A stretch of DNA of 64,000 nucleotides from Epiperipatus broadwayi (Eukaryota; Onychophora; Udeonychophora; Euonychophora; Peripatidae). Where the stretch lies: contig JAQFVV010006198.1 of assembly GCA_028023455.1 (NCBI GenBank), forward strand, positions 33,479,979 to 33,543,978. The letters are read 5' to 3'. Position numbers and translations under genes: made by a program. The notes below the pieces were generated by a model. The model saw only the letters and a program-made list of their open reading frames with translations, searched no databases and was not told the DNA's origin. Shown piece by piece: positions 34,600 through 44,889 of this stretch. The stretch's first letter is position 1, and each line of letters opens with the position of its first letter.

Positions 34600-35325
34600 C
34601 CTGATTGTGACAAATTTAAGCGTTTGCAAACAACTCATAAAAATATACGTATATTAGGACCCAATAGAGACTTTCATTTTTCTGTACAAGAGACTTTTGT
34701 TTATACCAGAACTTTTTAATTAATTGTTTAACTATTGTTTTTCTTATTAATGGATTTACATCTGAATTAACGTATGTTCTCTCCAATTTATTTAATTATC
34801 AACTTAACGTGAAATATTTTAGTTTGTAAGAATAAAAATATTTCTAATATCAATTTTCATTTGTATGTTATTAATAATAGTTATTATTATTTATTATTAA
34901 ATTTATTATTAGTTTAATAAGATTTAAAACCGAAATTTACCTTTGCCAATATGTTTGAATAAGCCCAGGAATAATAATCTTAAAAAAAATAATTCTCATT
35001 ACGGTATAATGCAATACCGATTAGTTTAAAAGTATTTTTCTCTTTTATTTGTGAGACGTTATATGACGATTTCAGCAGATTCTTTAGAATAAAAGGATCC
35101 TGGCGCCATATTAAATAAATTAAAAGCTGATTTCGTCGATAGCATAATTCTCAACAATTACTAGGTCGAGTTGATCAGGAAATGTAGTTATGTTAATAGA
35201 AATAGAAATACAACTTTCTTCTTTTTGTCATAACTTGATCAACTCACGCGCAGTGTATATTAGAATGTAGTGGCCTAGCAAAATGGAAAACGTTATAGTA
35301 TATTGCTTTGAAGAAGTACAGACAT
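34600..35325. other. AT-rich DNA, nothing firm
   Basis: GTTGATCA near 35168 and its complement TTGATCAAC near 35234 form a weak inverted repeat. No gene or repeat family recognised. Confidence 0.3.
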
Positions 35326-35329
35326 CGAA

Positions 35330-35797
35330 TTATAATCATCATCATCAACCATTATCAATCCACTGCAGGATAAAGGTCTCTCCAAGTTCAATCCATCTTC
35401 TCTGATCTTTAGCTTCTCTTCTCCACATCACTCCTGCACACTTTCTCATCTCATCCCTCCATCTCACATGTGGTCTCTTTCTGGGCCTTTTACAGTTTTT
35501 TGGAATCCAGTCTAAGACTTCAACTGTCCATCTATTATCATCTCGTCTAGTAATATGTCCAGCCCTACTCCACTTTAATCTTTTAATTTTTTCAAAGAGG
35601 TCAGCAACACCTGTTTGTTCTCTTATCCATACATTGCATTTTCGATCTTTTCTTGTTACTCCCAGCATGGATCTCTCCATACTTCTTTGAGTGGTCTGAA
35701 GTCTCTGTATTGCTCTTCTATTAAGTGTCCAAGTCTCAGATCCATAAGTAAGAACTGGAAAAACACATTTGTTAAAAACCTTCCTTTTCAAACACAT
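35330..35797 (-). pseudogene. RTE-type LINE, 3' end of reverse transcriptase ORF
   Basis: A 150-codon open stretch on the minus strand encodes the C-terminal part of an RTE-clade non-LTR retrotransposon polyprotein: KVFNKCVFPVLTYGSETWTL (residues 6-25), then MLGVTRKDRK, AGHITRRDDNRW, RPRKRPHVRWRDEM and the typical end WIELGETFILQWIDNG. It is cut off at its 5' end. An ATGATG trinucleotide tail (35330-35345, minus strand) follows the stop, as usual for RTE elements. The reading frame is clean, suggesting a recent, 5'-truncated insertion. The decayed relic at 44890-45945 is the same family. Confidence 0.88.
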
Positions 35798-35875
35798 AGC
35801 CGTATTTTAAGTTATATAGGTTATGAATGCAAATTGATATTTTATAATAAAAAATTTAATGTACTAAAATTTTAA

Positions 35876-36205
35876 AATAAAGATTAGTATAAAACTTATG
35901 AGGGCAATGGGTTCTACCAAGTAAAATAAAAAAAACCCATTTTTATCGTTTGTTAGTATTGATGATCTAAAAAATGAAAATTACTGTACTTTACTATAAT
36001 AACTGTGGTTTAAAAACTTTAATCTGTGGAATTATAAAATGTTTACTAACCTCAGGCTAGCTGTATAAAAATTATCATTATTTAGATGTGGAATAATAAA
36101 CCATATTTTTAGAACTATTTGAAACAATACTTTGTTATGTTAGCTCTATGTTGCCAAAATATTTTATTTATTTGTGAAATGTCACAATTTTGTGCTAAAA
36201 ATAAC
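35876..36205. other. AT-rich intergenic DNA, nothing recognised
   Basis: No repeat family, coding segment or RNA gene was identified in this stretch. Confidence 0.4.
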
Positions 36206-36207
36206 AT

Positions 36208-36320
36208 ATGGCTTTTTTGCTCAGGAGCTCATAAGAAGTTTGAATGCCAGACTGGTGACACCAGAATTGATTCTGGGATCCCCTGATCCCAATTTAGAAG
36301 CTCTATAAACCACACAGGGT
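36208..36320 (-). repeat. SINE (family S1), first unit of a dimer
   Basis: Minus strand: GTGTGGTTTATAGAGCTTC head, B-box-like CAGAATCAATTCTGG, then AAACTTCTTATGAGCTCCTG and AGCAAAAAAGCC. Directly adjacent to a second copy in the same orientation. Confidence 0.75.
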
Positions 36321-36324
36321 GTAT

Positions 36325-36450
36325 AAAAGGCATATGGTTTTATTTCTAGAAATTTCATAAGAAGTTCGAGTGACAGACCTGAATCGATCATGAGACTTTC
36401 TGATCCTATTTCAGACCCTCTACCAAGTGCACTAAACCACACGGCATAAA
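36325..36450 (-). repeat. SINE (family S1), second unit of a dimer
   Basis: Minus strand: A-box TGGTTTAGTGCACTTGGTAG, B-box CATGATCGATTCAGG, then CGAACTTCTTATGAAATTTC and AAACCATATGCC. The two units share the 3' AAACTTCTTATGA and CATATG boundary, giving a head-to-tail dimer. Confidence 0.78.
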
Positions 36451-36789
36451 TTGTACTAATGGCATGAAAAGCAAAGGTGGACTATAATTGACAATGGTAA
36501 AGTATTATTGCCTGATATAGCATTCTGTTACCTATTTATGCAACTTGTCTTTAAACATAGAACCTTACCCTCATAGTATTGATAATAATTCCTATTTATT
36601 TTTCTCAATAAAGATTTTTATTTAAAAACAACAACAACAAATATGGCAGATTCTGACAATAGCACGTCAACGACCCACTAATGTGGTTATTAGTTTTTTT
36701 ATTTTCTTTTTGTGGGGGGGGGGTGAGGATTTGGCCAAATTAATTTTATTGCAGTAATCTCAAAACATTGTCATTTCATTATTGTATTA

Positions 36790-36842
36790 CACACACGCGC
36801 GCGCACGCGCGCACACACACACACACATATATATATATATGA
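36790..36842 (+). repeat. (CA)n-(CG)n-(CA)n-(TA)n alternating tract
   Basis: Alternating purine-pyrimidine sequence with CGCGCGC inside AC repeats, then AT repeats; a classic potential Z-DNA tract. A G run (36714-36722) lies just upstream. Confidence 0.9.
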
Positions 36843-36849
36843 GTCATTC

Positions 36850-37960
36850 CAAAATCTCGTAACTGAAATGAAGGGTAGATGAATAGCATTTTCCTAAAAA
36901 TCACCTGTAAATAGTATAAAGAACAAATGTCTCCATTTGGGGACTTCATTTTATGATGAATTTTTGGTAACCCTTGGTTATATTATTAGGAAGAATGATA
37001 GCAGTTTCAAGACTATGAAAATATGCAATTCTAAGAAAATGATCACATGGTATTGGAAAGCCAAATCATCCCAAAGGACAAGCATATTTTCTATAATCTG
37101 ATCTTATCTTCAATAAGAAATTCAGTAAGATTACTTCAATTAATCAGTAAGGGTTATATTCAACAAATTAATTGTACAATACACTATTGGTATAATTGCA
37201 TCTCATGTCATTCCTTTAATAATGTACATCTTAAAATCCTGGTTTTATATAGGGTTCTCAACAGAGTGCACACTAAATGTGGTATGATTACCTTAGTTTC
37301 AAACAGTTAGCAAAGCAAACAACTTCTATTGAATATATTTCAGAATGAAATAGCAATTATTATTATTAAAATAATCAATTTTTATGAATATAAAGTTTAC
37401 ATACTTTTCAATACAAATTGGCTCTATTCTTCTTCCAGATCTCAAAATCTTTTATAAATATAGAATTTGGTAAATTAGTCTTTAAGAATACATAACTGAG
37501 GATAAAGCAGGTTCTCAAATTTTAAAATGGATGGCTATAAATAACATGATCATACTTTGGTAAAGCTATGCAAAATGAAAATTTTATACAAGTAAATGGG
37601 TCAAAAGAATTATTCATGTATTAATTCAACCAATTATAATTTTTTCATTAGCTTCTGATATTGATTATTTATTCTGCACCCATTATGATTAACAACAGTA
37701 CTCAATTGAGATGGAGTTTAAAAAGAAATTGAGTCAATAGAATGAATATCTTGAAATTAATATTAATAGAACTGTTCCTATCTTCTATTGCTATGGTAGA
37801 TTAAACAAATATGTAATTATAATTGCCAAAGGTTCCACATCTTAAAAATAATGTAAGCTACTCATTCTATATTTGGACAAAACCAATAATATTGTAATCA
37901 GTATTTATAGGTTAATGATTCAGAATTACTAATAATTTATAAAATATCTTTATATCAGGA
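36850..37960. other. AT-rich intergenic DNA, nothing recognised
   Basis: No repeat family, coding segment or RNA gene was identified in this stretch. Confidence 0.4.
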
Positions 37961-37964
37961 AAAA

Positions 37965-38240
37965 AAGGCATTTATCCACTGTACTTTAAACACTTTTTAG
38001 CAAAAATGTTTTATTGTACATATATGCATACACAATCTTACATTTCAACTGTCCTGCAACCAACCTTCTTCAGAGCCACTTAGTTAAAGTAAATTTGAAA
38101 AAGACTGCAAGACAGTCAAAACATAAGATTGTGTATACATATATGTACAATAAAAGATTTTTGTTAAAAAGTGTTAAAGTAGAGTGGATAAATTGCATTT
38201 ATATAAGATATTACAACAAAATAAAGAAAATGGTGAATTT
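37965..38240. repeat. Foldback element E3
   Basis: Arms about 37975-38080 and 38090-38235, second copy of E2: AGTGTTTAAAGT, TTGCTAAAAAG-like and AAAACATAAGATTGTGTATA are shared. The right arm has TTTGAAAAAGACTGCAAGAC, so its CUGAAGA box is lost. Confidence 0.68.
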
Positions 38241-38747
38241 GGTAATATTTCTCAAATAAACTTATTTTTACCGAAGTTTGTTTTGGTGGAAATGGTAGTA
38301 TCGCTAAATAAACTATCATGTCAATAAATTTTTAATTGATATTAACTATGGAGTTATCAAATTGTGCTTTTATCTTAATTAATCTCAGCCAATAAGTTTA
38401 AACATTATGAATATGACCGTCTAGGCTGAAAGCATTGCTCACCTAGTTTTTATTTAACTCAAATAAATCCAATCTTTTCTTTGAAAGTGAGTCAACACTA
38501 TTAATAGAGTGACCTACATAAGATTTCTAACCCCAAAATTGGGCAGAGGCAAAAAAGCATCATTAGAGTATACACTTAAACTTTTTCTTTCACAATGGAA
38601 ATCAACTGTAAATGAACTTTTCCTTTTATTGACTTAATCCATGAAAGACCTCATAAATAAGTAGCATATTTCATGAGTTTTTCAAAAGATTAGAGTCTAA
38701 AAAGATGGCTGACAAAACTATTCACCAATAATCATATATTAATCAAT

Positions 38748-38970
38748 AAAGCAAGTCATATATAGCATGACATTGCTTTTATAAGCTTGTATTTACAAAT
38801 ATGTAATATAGGGGGCGTACCAATAGCTCAAACAAGCTCTTAATTGATGTGTGGTAAGAGAAAATATTTAAAATCTCTACCTGGAATGTTCCTTTCCCCA
38901 GACCAATTGGTTTCAAGCTTATGGCTCACCTCAATGAGAAGCTAGAACATTCAGACACTAAAAATTATTA
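38748..38970 (-). repeat. Family C half element C2
   Basis: Matches the left half of C1, including the upstream CAATAAAGCAAGTCATATAT and AATATAGGGGGCGTACCAAT. It ends shortly after the ribozyme domain, at the C1 internal boundary (TTCAGACACTA). Confidence 0.7.
38884..38952 (-). ncRNA. Hammerhead-like motif C2
   Basis: Minus strand: UUGAGGU (C3U, A9U), stem II GAGC-CAUAA-GCUU, GAAA, palindromic stem III CCAAUUGG ending in GUC, and stem I UUCUCA/UGGGGA plus GAAUGUUC/GAACAUUC across an internal loop. Structure excellent, two core substitutions. Confidence 0.55.
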
Positions 38971-39440
38971 TAGAACTTGGCGTAAAAGCAAGCGTGTAGC
39001 TTATTTAAAACTTGATAAGCTTAACAATGATTCAAAGCTAGAAAACTCTTAAATATTGTTATAATTCTTGTTAAGATTACTTTTTTAAAATTATTTTGTA
39101 GGAAACACATTATCATGATATTAGATGATACTTTTTTGTATCATTGTCAAGTTTATTAACAAAAGTTATAACAATATTTGAAAGCTTTCTACCTTTACAA
39201 CAGTATACATTTAGGCCAGGTAAACGGTATTGTGAGCAAGCAACGTACATTGAAAAAAAATCTCAAAACAAACTAAAATCTGTTACTTTAACTTATATTT
39301 CTGTTTAAAAAAGTAGATATTTTTTAAACGTTTCTCAAATCGTAATTGAAGAATCGCATCAATTTGAAAAAAATACTCTCCAATAATAATTTCCAAGTAC
39401 AGTATCTCAAACCGGTTAAGCATACAACATGTAATGTTTT
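38971..39440. other. AT-rich intergenic DNA, nothing recognised
   Basis: No repeat family, coding segment or RNA gene was identified in this stretch. Confidence 0.4.
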
Positions 39441-39443
39441 AAA

Positions 39444-39448
39444 GAATG
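39444..39448. repeat. 5-bp target-site duplication of LTR element, left
   Basis: GAATG, repeated at 40819-40823. Confidence 0.75.
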
Positions 39449-39997
39449 TGTAATATCCGCACTTACGACTGTGCTAAGGTTATAACTGCAAGTCATACTG
39501 TGTGGTCAGCAAATAACGTTATACAATTCCCATGCTGTTCTTTTCCAACAAAGCTCTCCAATGAATTGGTCTGCCATGAAGCTCTCCAAATGAATTGGTC
39601 TGCAACAAAGCTCTCCAACGAAGCTCAGCCACAGATGCTCTCCAACGAATGGTCTGCAAGCGGATGCTCTCCAAATGAATGGTCTGCAACTTGCTACTGT
39701 GTGACTGCTCTCTACTGTGCTCTATATTACACTGCTCGATGTTCTCCCAGTATGGCTGCTAATAACTGCCTTACTCTGCGTAGTTTGCTGATAACTGTAG
39801 CAATTAATCATTGTCCAATCAGGTAACGTCTTTTATCCAGAAATATTTGCAACAAGCAAATATCTCTTGGAATTATCATCCGCCATTACGTTACTTAACT
39901 TCCTCCATTATCAGCGTGCAATCTACAACAACCACTCGAACAAATTCTAGTTTTTCTGAAGTGCACAAACATGTCTGCCATTTTTACAAACACTACA
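39449..39997 (-). repeat. LTR (3' LTR in minus orientation)
   Basis: Contains a minisatellite-like run of GCTCTCCAA-GAA-TGGTCTGC units (39555-39690). It is shorter than its partner by loss of one such unit and of a GTTACACTGTCTTTTATTGC-type segment. Confidence 0.85.
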
Positions 39998-40220
39998 ACA
40001 CCTCCCTCCACTCCAGAAAAACCCTTGTTGCAATTCCTTGATGTTTTCTTTTTCTATTCCTACTTGGCCAAAACATATTTCCTGTTATTTCCAAACTTAC
40101 AGCGTTGTTATATCATGTAGACTTATTGGGATTGACATTTTCACCCGGTTTCTCTGTCTATGGCTAAACTTGTAGTTCAACATATTCGCTACTCCCAGGT
40201 TCCAAATGCGACTGCACCAT

Positions 40221-40818
40221 TGTAATATCCGCACTTACGACTGTGCCAAGGTTATAACTGCAAGTCATACTGTGTGGTCATCAAATAACATTATACAATT
40301 CCCACGCTGTTCTTTTCCAATGAAGCTCTCCAATGAATTGGTCTGCCACGAAGCTCTCCAAATGAATTGGTCTGCAACGAAGCTCTCCAACGAAGCTCAG
40401 CCATGGATGCTCTCCAACGAATGGTCTGCACTGACTGCTCTCCAATGAATGGTCTGCAAGCAGATGATCTCCAAACGAATGGTCTGCAACTTGCTACTGC
40501 ATGACTGCTCTCTACTGCACTCTATATTACACTGCTCGATGTTCTCCCAATATGGCTGCTAATAACTGCCTTACTCTGCGTAGTTGTTACACTGTCTTTT
40601 ATTGCTTGCTGATAACTGTAGCAATTAATCCTTGTCCAATCAGGTAACGTCTTTTATCCAGAAATATTTGCAATAAGCAAATATCTCTTGGAATTATCGT
40701 CCACCATTATGTTACTTAACTTCCTCCATTATCAGCGCGCAATCTACAACAACCACTCGAACAAATTCTAGGTTTTCTGGAGTGCACAAACATGTCTGCC
40801 ATTTTTACAAACACTACA
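40221..40818 (-). repeat. LTR (5' LTR in minus orientation)
   Basis: Direct repeat of 39449-39997 with one or two additional GCTCTCCAA-type units (40320-40490). Point differences between LTRs show that the insertion is not very recent. Confidence 0.85.
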
Positions 40819-40823
40819 GAATG

Positions 40824-41225
40824 ATCTTTCATAGACTTTAATTTACTCATCTACTTTGCTTAAGGTCTTCATCAGTGATCTTCCAGAAACAAAATACAGG
40901 AAATTCATCTATGCCAATGATATTGCTTTTACTTTACAAACCATTCATCTCTAAAATAGATAATTATTTTATTACTAATTTTAACAGCACGTAAATAACG
41001 TAAATAATGTTTACTACTTCTTAAATGTGTAATGTTTAGAATTATAATATCCCTGAACATTCTTGTTCAAATATGTTTCTAAGAATTATTTTGGTAAGCA
41101 GACTCATAACGAATCATTTTAATAAGCTTACAAATACAATTATATATCAATGTCCATTCATTCAGTCTGATAAACGGAGGGTTCCTTTTCCGTCTAACCC
41201 CCAATTGAATACATTGTTAATAAAT
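40824..41225. other. AT-rich intergenic DNA, nothing recognised
   Basis: No repeat family, coding segment or RNA gene was identified in this stretch. Confidence 0.4.
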
Positions 41226-41229
41226 CAAC

Positions 41230-41632
41230 ATGAGGGGTCAGAATGACTAATATGTCAACATGGGTAGGATGACAACCTTGGCACTATCAAGGGCTTTGAA
41301 CGTTCCATCATCAGATTTTCAATGAAATGGAAGGCTGAAGAGTTGTGAGTTGGAATAGTTTGAAGCCTGTCCATTAAAGTATAAAGATTGGCTATCTTAA
41401 TATAAAACTGAGTACTGATTATATATGTGTGTGTGGATAGTAATCTAGACCAACTGATGATTGCTGGTTTAGCATGAAATATGTATATTGGTGATTATTT
41501 ATCTTTTCAACATGTGTGTGATCATGTTGGTCAGCAATATGAGATGGCACTGAGAGTGGTGGGTCGTGTGAAAGTCTGAGTTCGAACCCCACATATATTA
41601 CATATATAAATGCAGGTTTAAGCCTGTACAAT
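41230..41632 (+). repeat. Family B2 repeat with intact core and tRNA-like module
   Basis: The order is: CAACATGGGTAGGATGACAA; TTTGAACGTTCCATCATCAG; lead-in TTAATATAAAACTGAG; ribozyme (41441-41497); ACATGTGTGTGATCATG; an A-box-like GGTCAGCAATATGAGAT; and a good B-box GAGTTCGAACCCC (41579-41591). The B-box is the best in the window outside SINEs. The tRNA-like part lies directly 3' of the ribozyme. Confidence 0.8.
41441..41497 (+). ncRNA. Type I hammerhead ribozyme motif B2-g
   Basis: CUGAUGA (41454-41460), stem II UGCU-GGUUU-AGCA (4 bp, U.U at its base), GAAA (41476-41479), then UAUGUAUA. The last can form a 3-bp AUA/UAU stem III with a UG loop and AUA as cleavage triplet. Stem I: CCAA/UUGG and UAAUC/GAUUA across an internal loop. 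All core bases present. Confidence 0.68.
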
Positions 41633-41639
41633 GTATTAA

Positions 41640-42235
41640 ATCAACATTGATATCTGAAAAGGCTGAAACTTACTATTAGCAACAATTTTAGTTCACAAAC
41701 TAGTCAAGCCAGCTTAACGTTCTGTATATTATTTTAAACTAAATATTACTAATTTAAAACTTTTATTACTGCTTAAATATATAATGGGTGTGATTCTGCT
41801 CACAAAAATAATTCTGAGTAACATATTGGAATAAGAATATGTGATATGATTATGATAAATATCTTAATAAGGATATAAAAGTTTGAAATTTTTTCCCAAA
41901 AACTTGGACTCCCTCTGTAATTCCATAATGATCGTATGTTTACATTTTTTATACAACGGTTGGGGAATGTCTTATAAAGAGAATATAACCTTCTGAAGCA
42001 TGAGTTACATTTTACTGCTTGTGAGTAATCTTAGATTTTAGCCTGATTTGTTTACTCATCTATTTAAGATTAATAACTTGTTTTTCTCTTCACTAGTAAA
42101 AATTGTAATTATAAATATGTGACTTTTTTCGCATGCGTTAGTGAAGCTATACTTATACTATAATTTGTAATAGGTCTGCTTAGCGCTTTTAATGTTCAAA
42201 TCTCATACTCATAGCTTTGTGAATGAAAACTGTTG
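41640..42235. other. AT-rich intergenic DNA, nothing recognised
   Basis: No repeat family, coding segment or RNA gene was identified in this stretch. Confidence 0.4.
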
Positions 42236-42276
42236 TGATTTATTGTACACATATGCAAATGAGTTTGAATTTTTAA

Positions 42277-42455
42277 TTAGTTAGTCCATTGTTTAGAGAG
42301 AGCAAAGCATGCCTCTCTTCTATTAATGGCATTGAGATCATTTGCTATGTAAAAAGCTTCTTTAACTTTTCTTTTGGCATCACTCTTCTCTAAAATAACT
42401 TTTAGAAATAAACTCCTTGAAAAACAAAATGGCACTGCCTGGAGTTGTTATGCAA
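42277..42455 (-). pseudogene. Penelope-like element, C-terminal endonuclease relic
   Basis: On the minus strand an open stretch ending at a stop (42277-42279) reads LEKSDAKRKVKEAFYIANDL then NAINRREACFALSKQW. It closely parallels the end of the PLE at 51386-51480 (FFIISDEHALNKRESFYALS then KKW). This is the region after the GIY-YIG motif in PLEs. A CATTTGCATATG motif follows in both. The catalytic GIY-YIG segment itself is missing or unreadable upstream. Confidence 0.65.
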
Positions 42456-42539
42456 ATATTCCAAGAATGGATTTCTTAGCACTATATCATACTGGAAAAT
42501 ACTTTGCCTCTAATTGCCTCACAGAAAATGTATATAGAG

Positions 42540-43145
42540 CTATTAATTCTTAATCAAATGGTAAACATCCATTAATATGCACTGCTTAATCATGTTACTA
42601 ACTCACCAATGTTATAGTGAATATGCAGGACCCTTTCAAACTCAAACACAAGATGGAAACTTTTCAAAAGATAAGAACAGCATTTTATCTTTACACCTAA
42701 ATGCAATTATATAGGCCAATCTAAAGCATTTTGTGAAGAGAGCACGAAGATTGTCTTCATAACTTTACATCAATTACCTTATTAATTTATAGTTAAACCC
42801 AGTGAAAATTTTAAATTTATGGCTGGAAAATATTAGATGATGTTAGAATCAATTTAATACCAATATAATTTACAAGCTCAATTTTCATCAGTAATTCTTA
42901 ATCAGAACATAAAGTTATGAAGATAAATCTTTATACTCTCATTGGAAAATGCTTTAGATTGGCCTATAAAATTGCATTTAGGTACAAAGATAAGATGGTC
43001 AATCTTATTTTTTAAAAGTCACTATCTTGGGTTTGGGTTTGAGAGTTTGCTGCATACCCACTATGAAATTGGTGAAATAACAACATGATTAAACAGCCCA
43101 TGTCAGAGCCTGATTACCTTCTGATTAGGAATTATTAATGAAAAC
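42540..43145. repeat. Imperfect inverted repeat, about 230-bp arms
   Basis: The left arm (42540-42770) and right arm (42920-43145) share reverse-complementary blocks such as TATAGGCCAATCTAAAGCATTTT and TTTAATCATGTT. It sits 150 bp from the PLE relic and may be the terminal region of the same element. Confidence 0.6.
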
Positions 43146-43925
43146 TAAGCTTGTAAATTATATTATTAAAAAGCTATTAAGTAGATCAGAGTAACAACTA
43201 ATTTAGGATATAGCATCATCATTTAAGACCTACTTCTAATAAATATCTTTCTATCTGGATGATCAACCAAGTATCCCTTCAAAAAGCCAAAGAATTGAAA
43301 GAATTGGAATTTTGTGATACGTCAAACAAATTTTCATTTCCAGATCCAACAATAAATGCGACTGTGTAGCCTGTAATTTATATAGTTAAGCCCAAACATG
43401 AACTACCAACATTGCAAATGTCAGATAAACTTTGCATACAGTAACAGAAATGAATACCTTAATATAAGCTAGCTTTTTAAAATGTCCATATATTAAAAAA
43501 CCTATTACTCATCTCAGTATGTTGGATTGTGGGTAATCATGTTTTTCTCAAATACTGTGTATGAGTCTGTCCAAGAATCATAAGTGAGTTCTTACATTAG
43601 AATTTGGAATAGTCATATCTGAAATTCTTATTATGATTTTTTTTCTTGTTTTGGATTTCATCCTGTAGACTGCATGTAAAGATGTTTTCAAAGTCAACCT
43701 TCTTCCATTCGTTAAGAGCGAGTTGAGCAATAAATTTAGGATAACAATGTATGGATTTTTTTAAGGAGATAAGAATTTCTCCACTTGGACAAGTCATTGT
43801 TTTTTATTTAATTCATGATTTATAATTGGATTTCTAGTAATAATTAAATTGGGTTTATAATCATTGTAATTCACAATTATTTATCAATCTTATACATCGT
43901 ATTAACTTTAAACAAAGCATCAAAA
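43146..43925. other. AT-rich DNA, nothing firm
   Basis: A short minus-strand frame at 43597-43797 has no recognised domain. It may be the continuation of the LINE relic upstream. Confidence 0.3.
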
Positions 43926-43929
43926 ATAC

Positions 43930-44145
43930 TTATTACAAATAGTAATGTTAAGCGAATGAATATTTGACTTATAAGAAAAATTAATAGTTTTTGTTTTACT
44001 CAGATTAATTGATAAATTATTAAACGCTAACCATTTACTAATTAGGATTAAATCATCATTAATTATTTTTTCAACAAAATTATATGAAACTGCAGCATAA
44101 GATAAAGCAATATCATCTGCAAAAACATTAATTGATGGATAAGAG
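43930..44145 (-). pseudogene. LINE reverse transcriptase fragment (FADD motif)
   Basis: The minus strand encodes PSINVFADDIALSYAAVSYN, then a helix-rich stretch with LILISKWLAFNNLSINLSKTK. The FADD box is the catalytic palm motif of non-LTR reverse transcriptases, and the W..NNLSIN..KTK block is the usual segment that follows in jockey/CR1/I-type enzymes. It ends in a stop after NKYF. Neither RT N-terminus nor endonuclease is seen. The clade is not resolved. Confidence 0.75.
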
Positions 44146-44149
44146 AAAT

Positions 44150-44885
44150 ATTACAATAATTTAATTTGTAGTTATGAAGAATGTATATAATATAAAATGC
44201 TAAATCAAGCTAAAACTCAAAATGCATAATTTTATAAGTTAATTCATGCATAAATAGAAAAACTTGATTTTTGGATAGAAGGTCAAGTTCTTAAAGTTGA
44301 TACTTGAATGTCATAAGCTGTTATTAGTAACAAAACGCACCGTTATTTATGCTAAATAGAACAAACAAATCTATTTCACCTTCACTGATGAGAATTTTGG
44401 CTTTTAGGTATCTAATAAATAACAAGCTCCTTGGGAGGTCTTGGCACATCTGAGAACTTAAGAGATAAATAGTGCTTTAATCTATGAAAACAATCAACCC
44501 TTGCAACAATCTCAACCGGTAGTCAAGGCAACCCCCTTTAACAACAAAGTCTTTCTGATATTGCACTAAAATGCGTGGATTCTAGGGTTGATTAGTAAAT
44601 AAATATGTGACTATTCTTTGCTAGAGTAAAATTAGAGGTAACACGATCTGATGAACTGACATTTTAATAATAAAAAAGTTATAACAAAAATATAATGCAA
44701 TTGCCAAAAAAGATGTTACGTTGAGCACTGAAAGTAACAAAGCCAGGCCATGATCTGTAAATCATGAATCCCTGAGTCTGCCACAACCATTGTGCCAAGT
44801 ACCATAAAAATTAAATGATAGTAAATAGTTTAAGTTATGGAAAAGTTTAATGAATGCAAGCTGCCATTCTAGCTGCCATTATGTT
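44150..44885. other. AT-rich intergenic DNA, nothing recognised
   Basis: No repeat family, coding segment or RNA gene was identified in this stretch. Confidence 0.35.
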
Positions 44886-44889
44886 TTGG

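Larger units (their letters stand above)
39449..40818 (-). mobile_element. TRIM-like non-autonomous LTR retrotransposon
   Basis: Two direct repeats (39449-39997 and 40221-40818) flank only 223 bp. On the minus strand each begins TGTAGTGTTTG and ends GGATATTACA (TG...CA). A purine tract GGAGTGGAGGGAGG stands next to the 3' LTR (40001-40014). A TGGTGCAGTCGCATTTGG sequence, a plausible tRNA primer-binding site, begins 1 bp inside the 5' LTR. A 5-bp duplication GAATG flanks the element. No gag, pol or other ORF exists, so it depends on another element. Which tRNA primes it is not identified. LTRs of about 550-600 bp are long for a TRIM. Confidence 0.85.

Noticed and set aside
39550-39690. Short repeats resembling a CRISPR-like array
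   Set aside because: Units vary in length and sequence, spacers are not unique, and they lie within an LTR of an animal retroelement.
39446-40448. Frames of 126, 76 and 80 residues on the plus strand
   Set aside because: They lie inside the LTRs of the TRIM-like element, are repeated in both LTRs and have no domain similarity.
39449-40818. LTR element on the plus strand
   Set aside because: No purine tract or tRNA-like primer site in plus orientation; both appear in the minus orientation.
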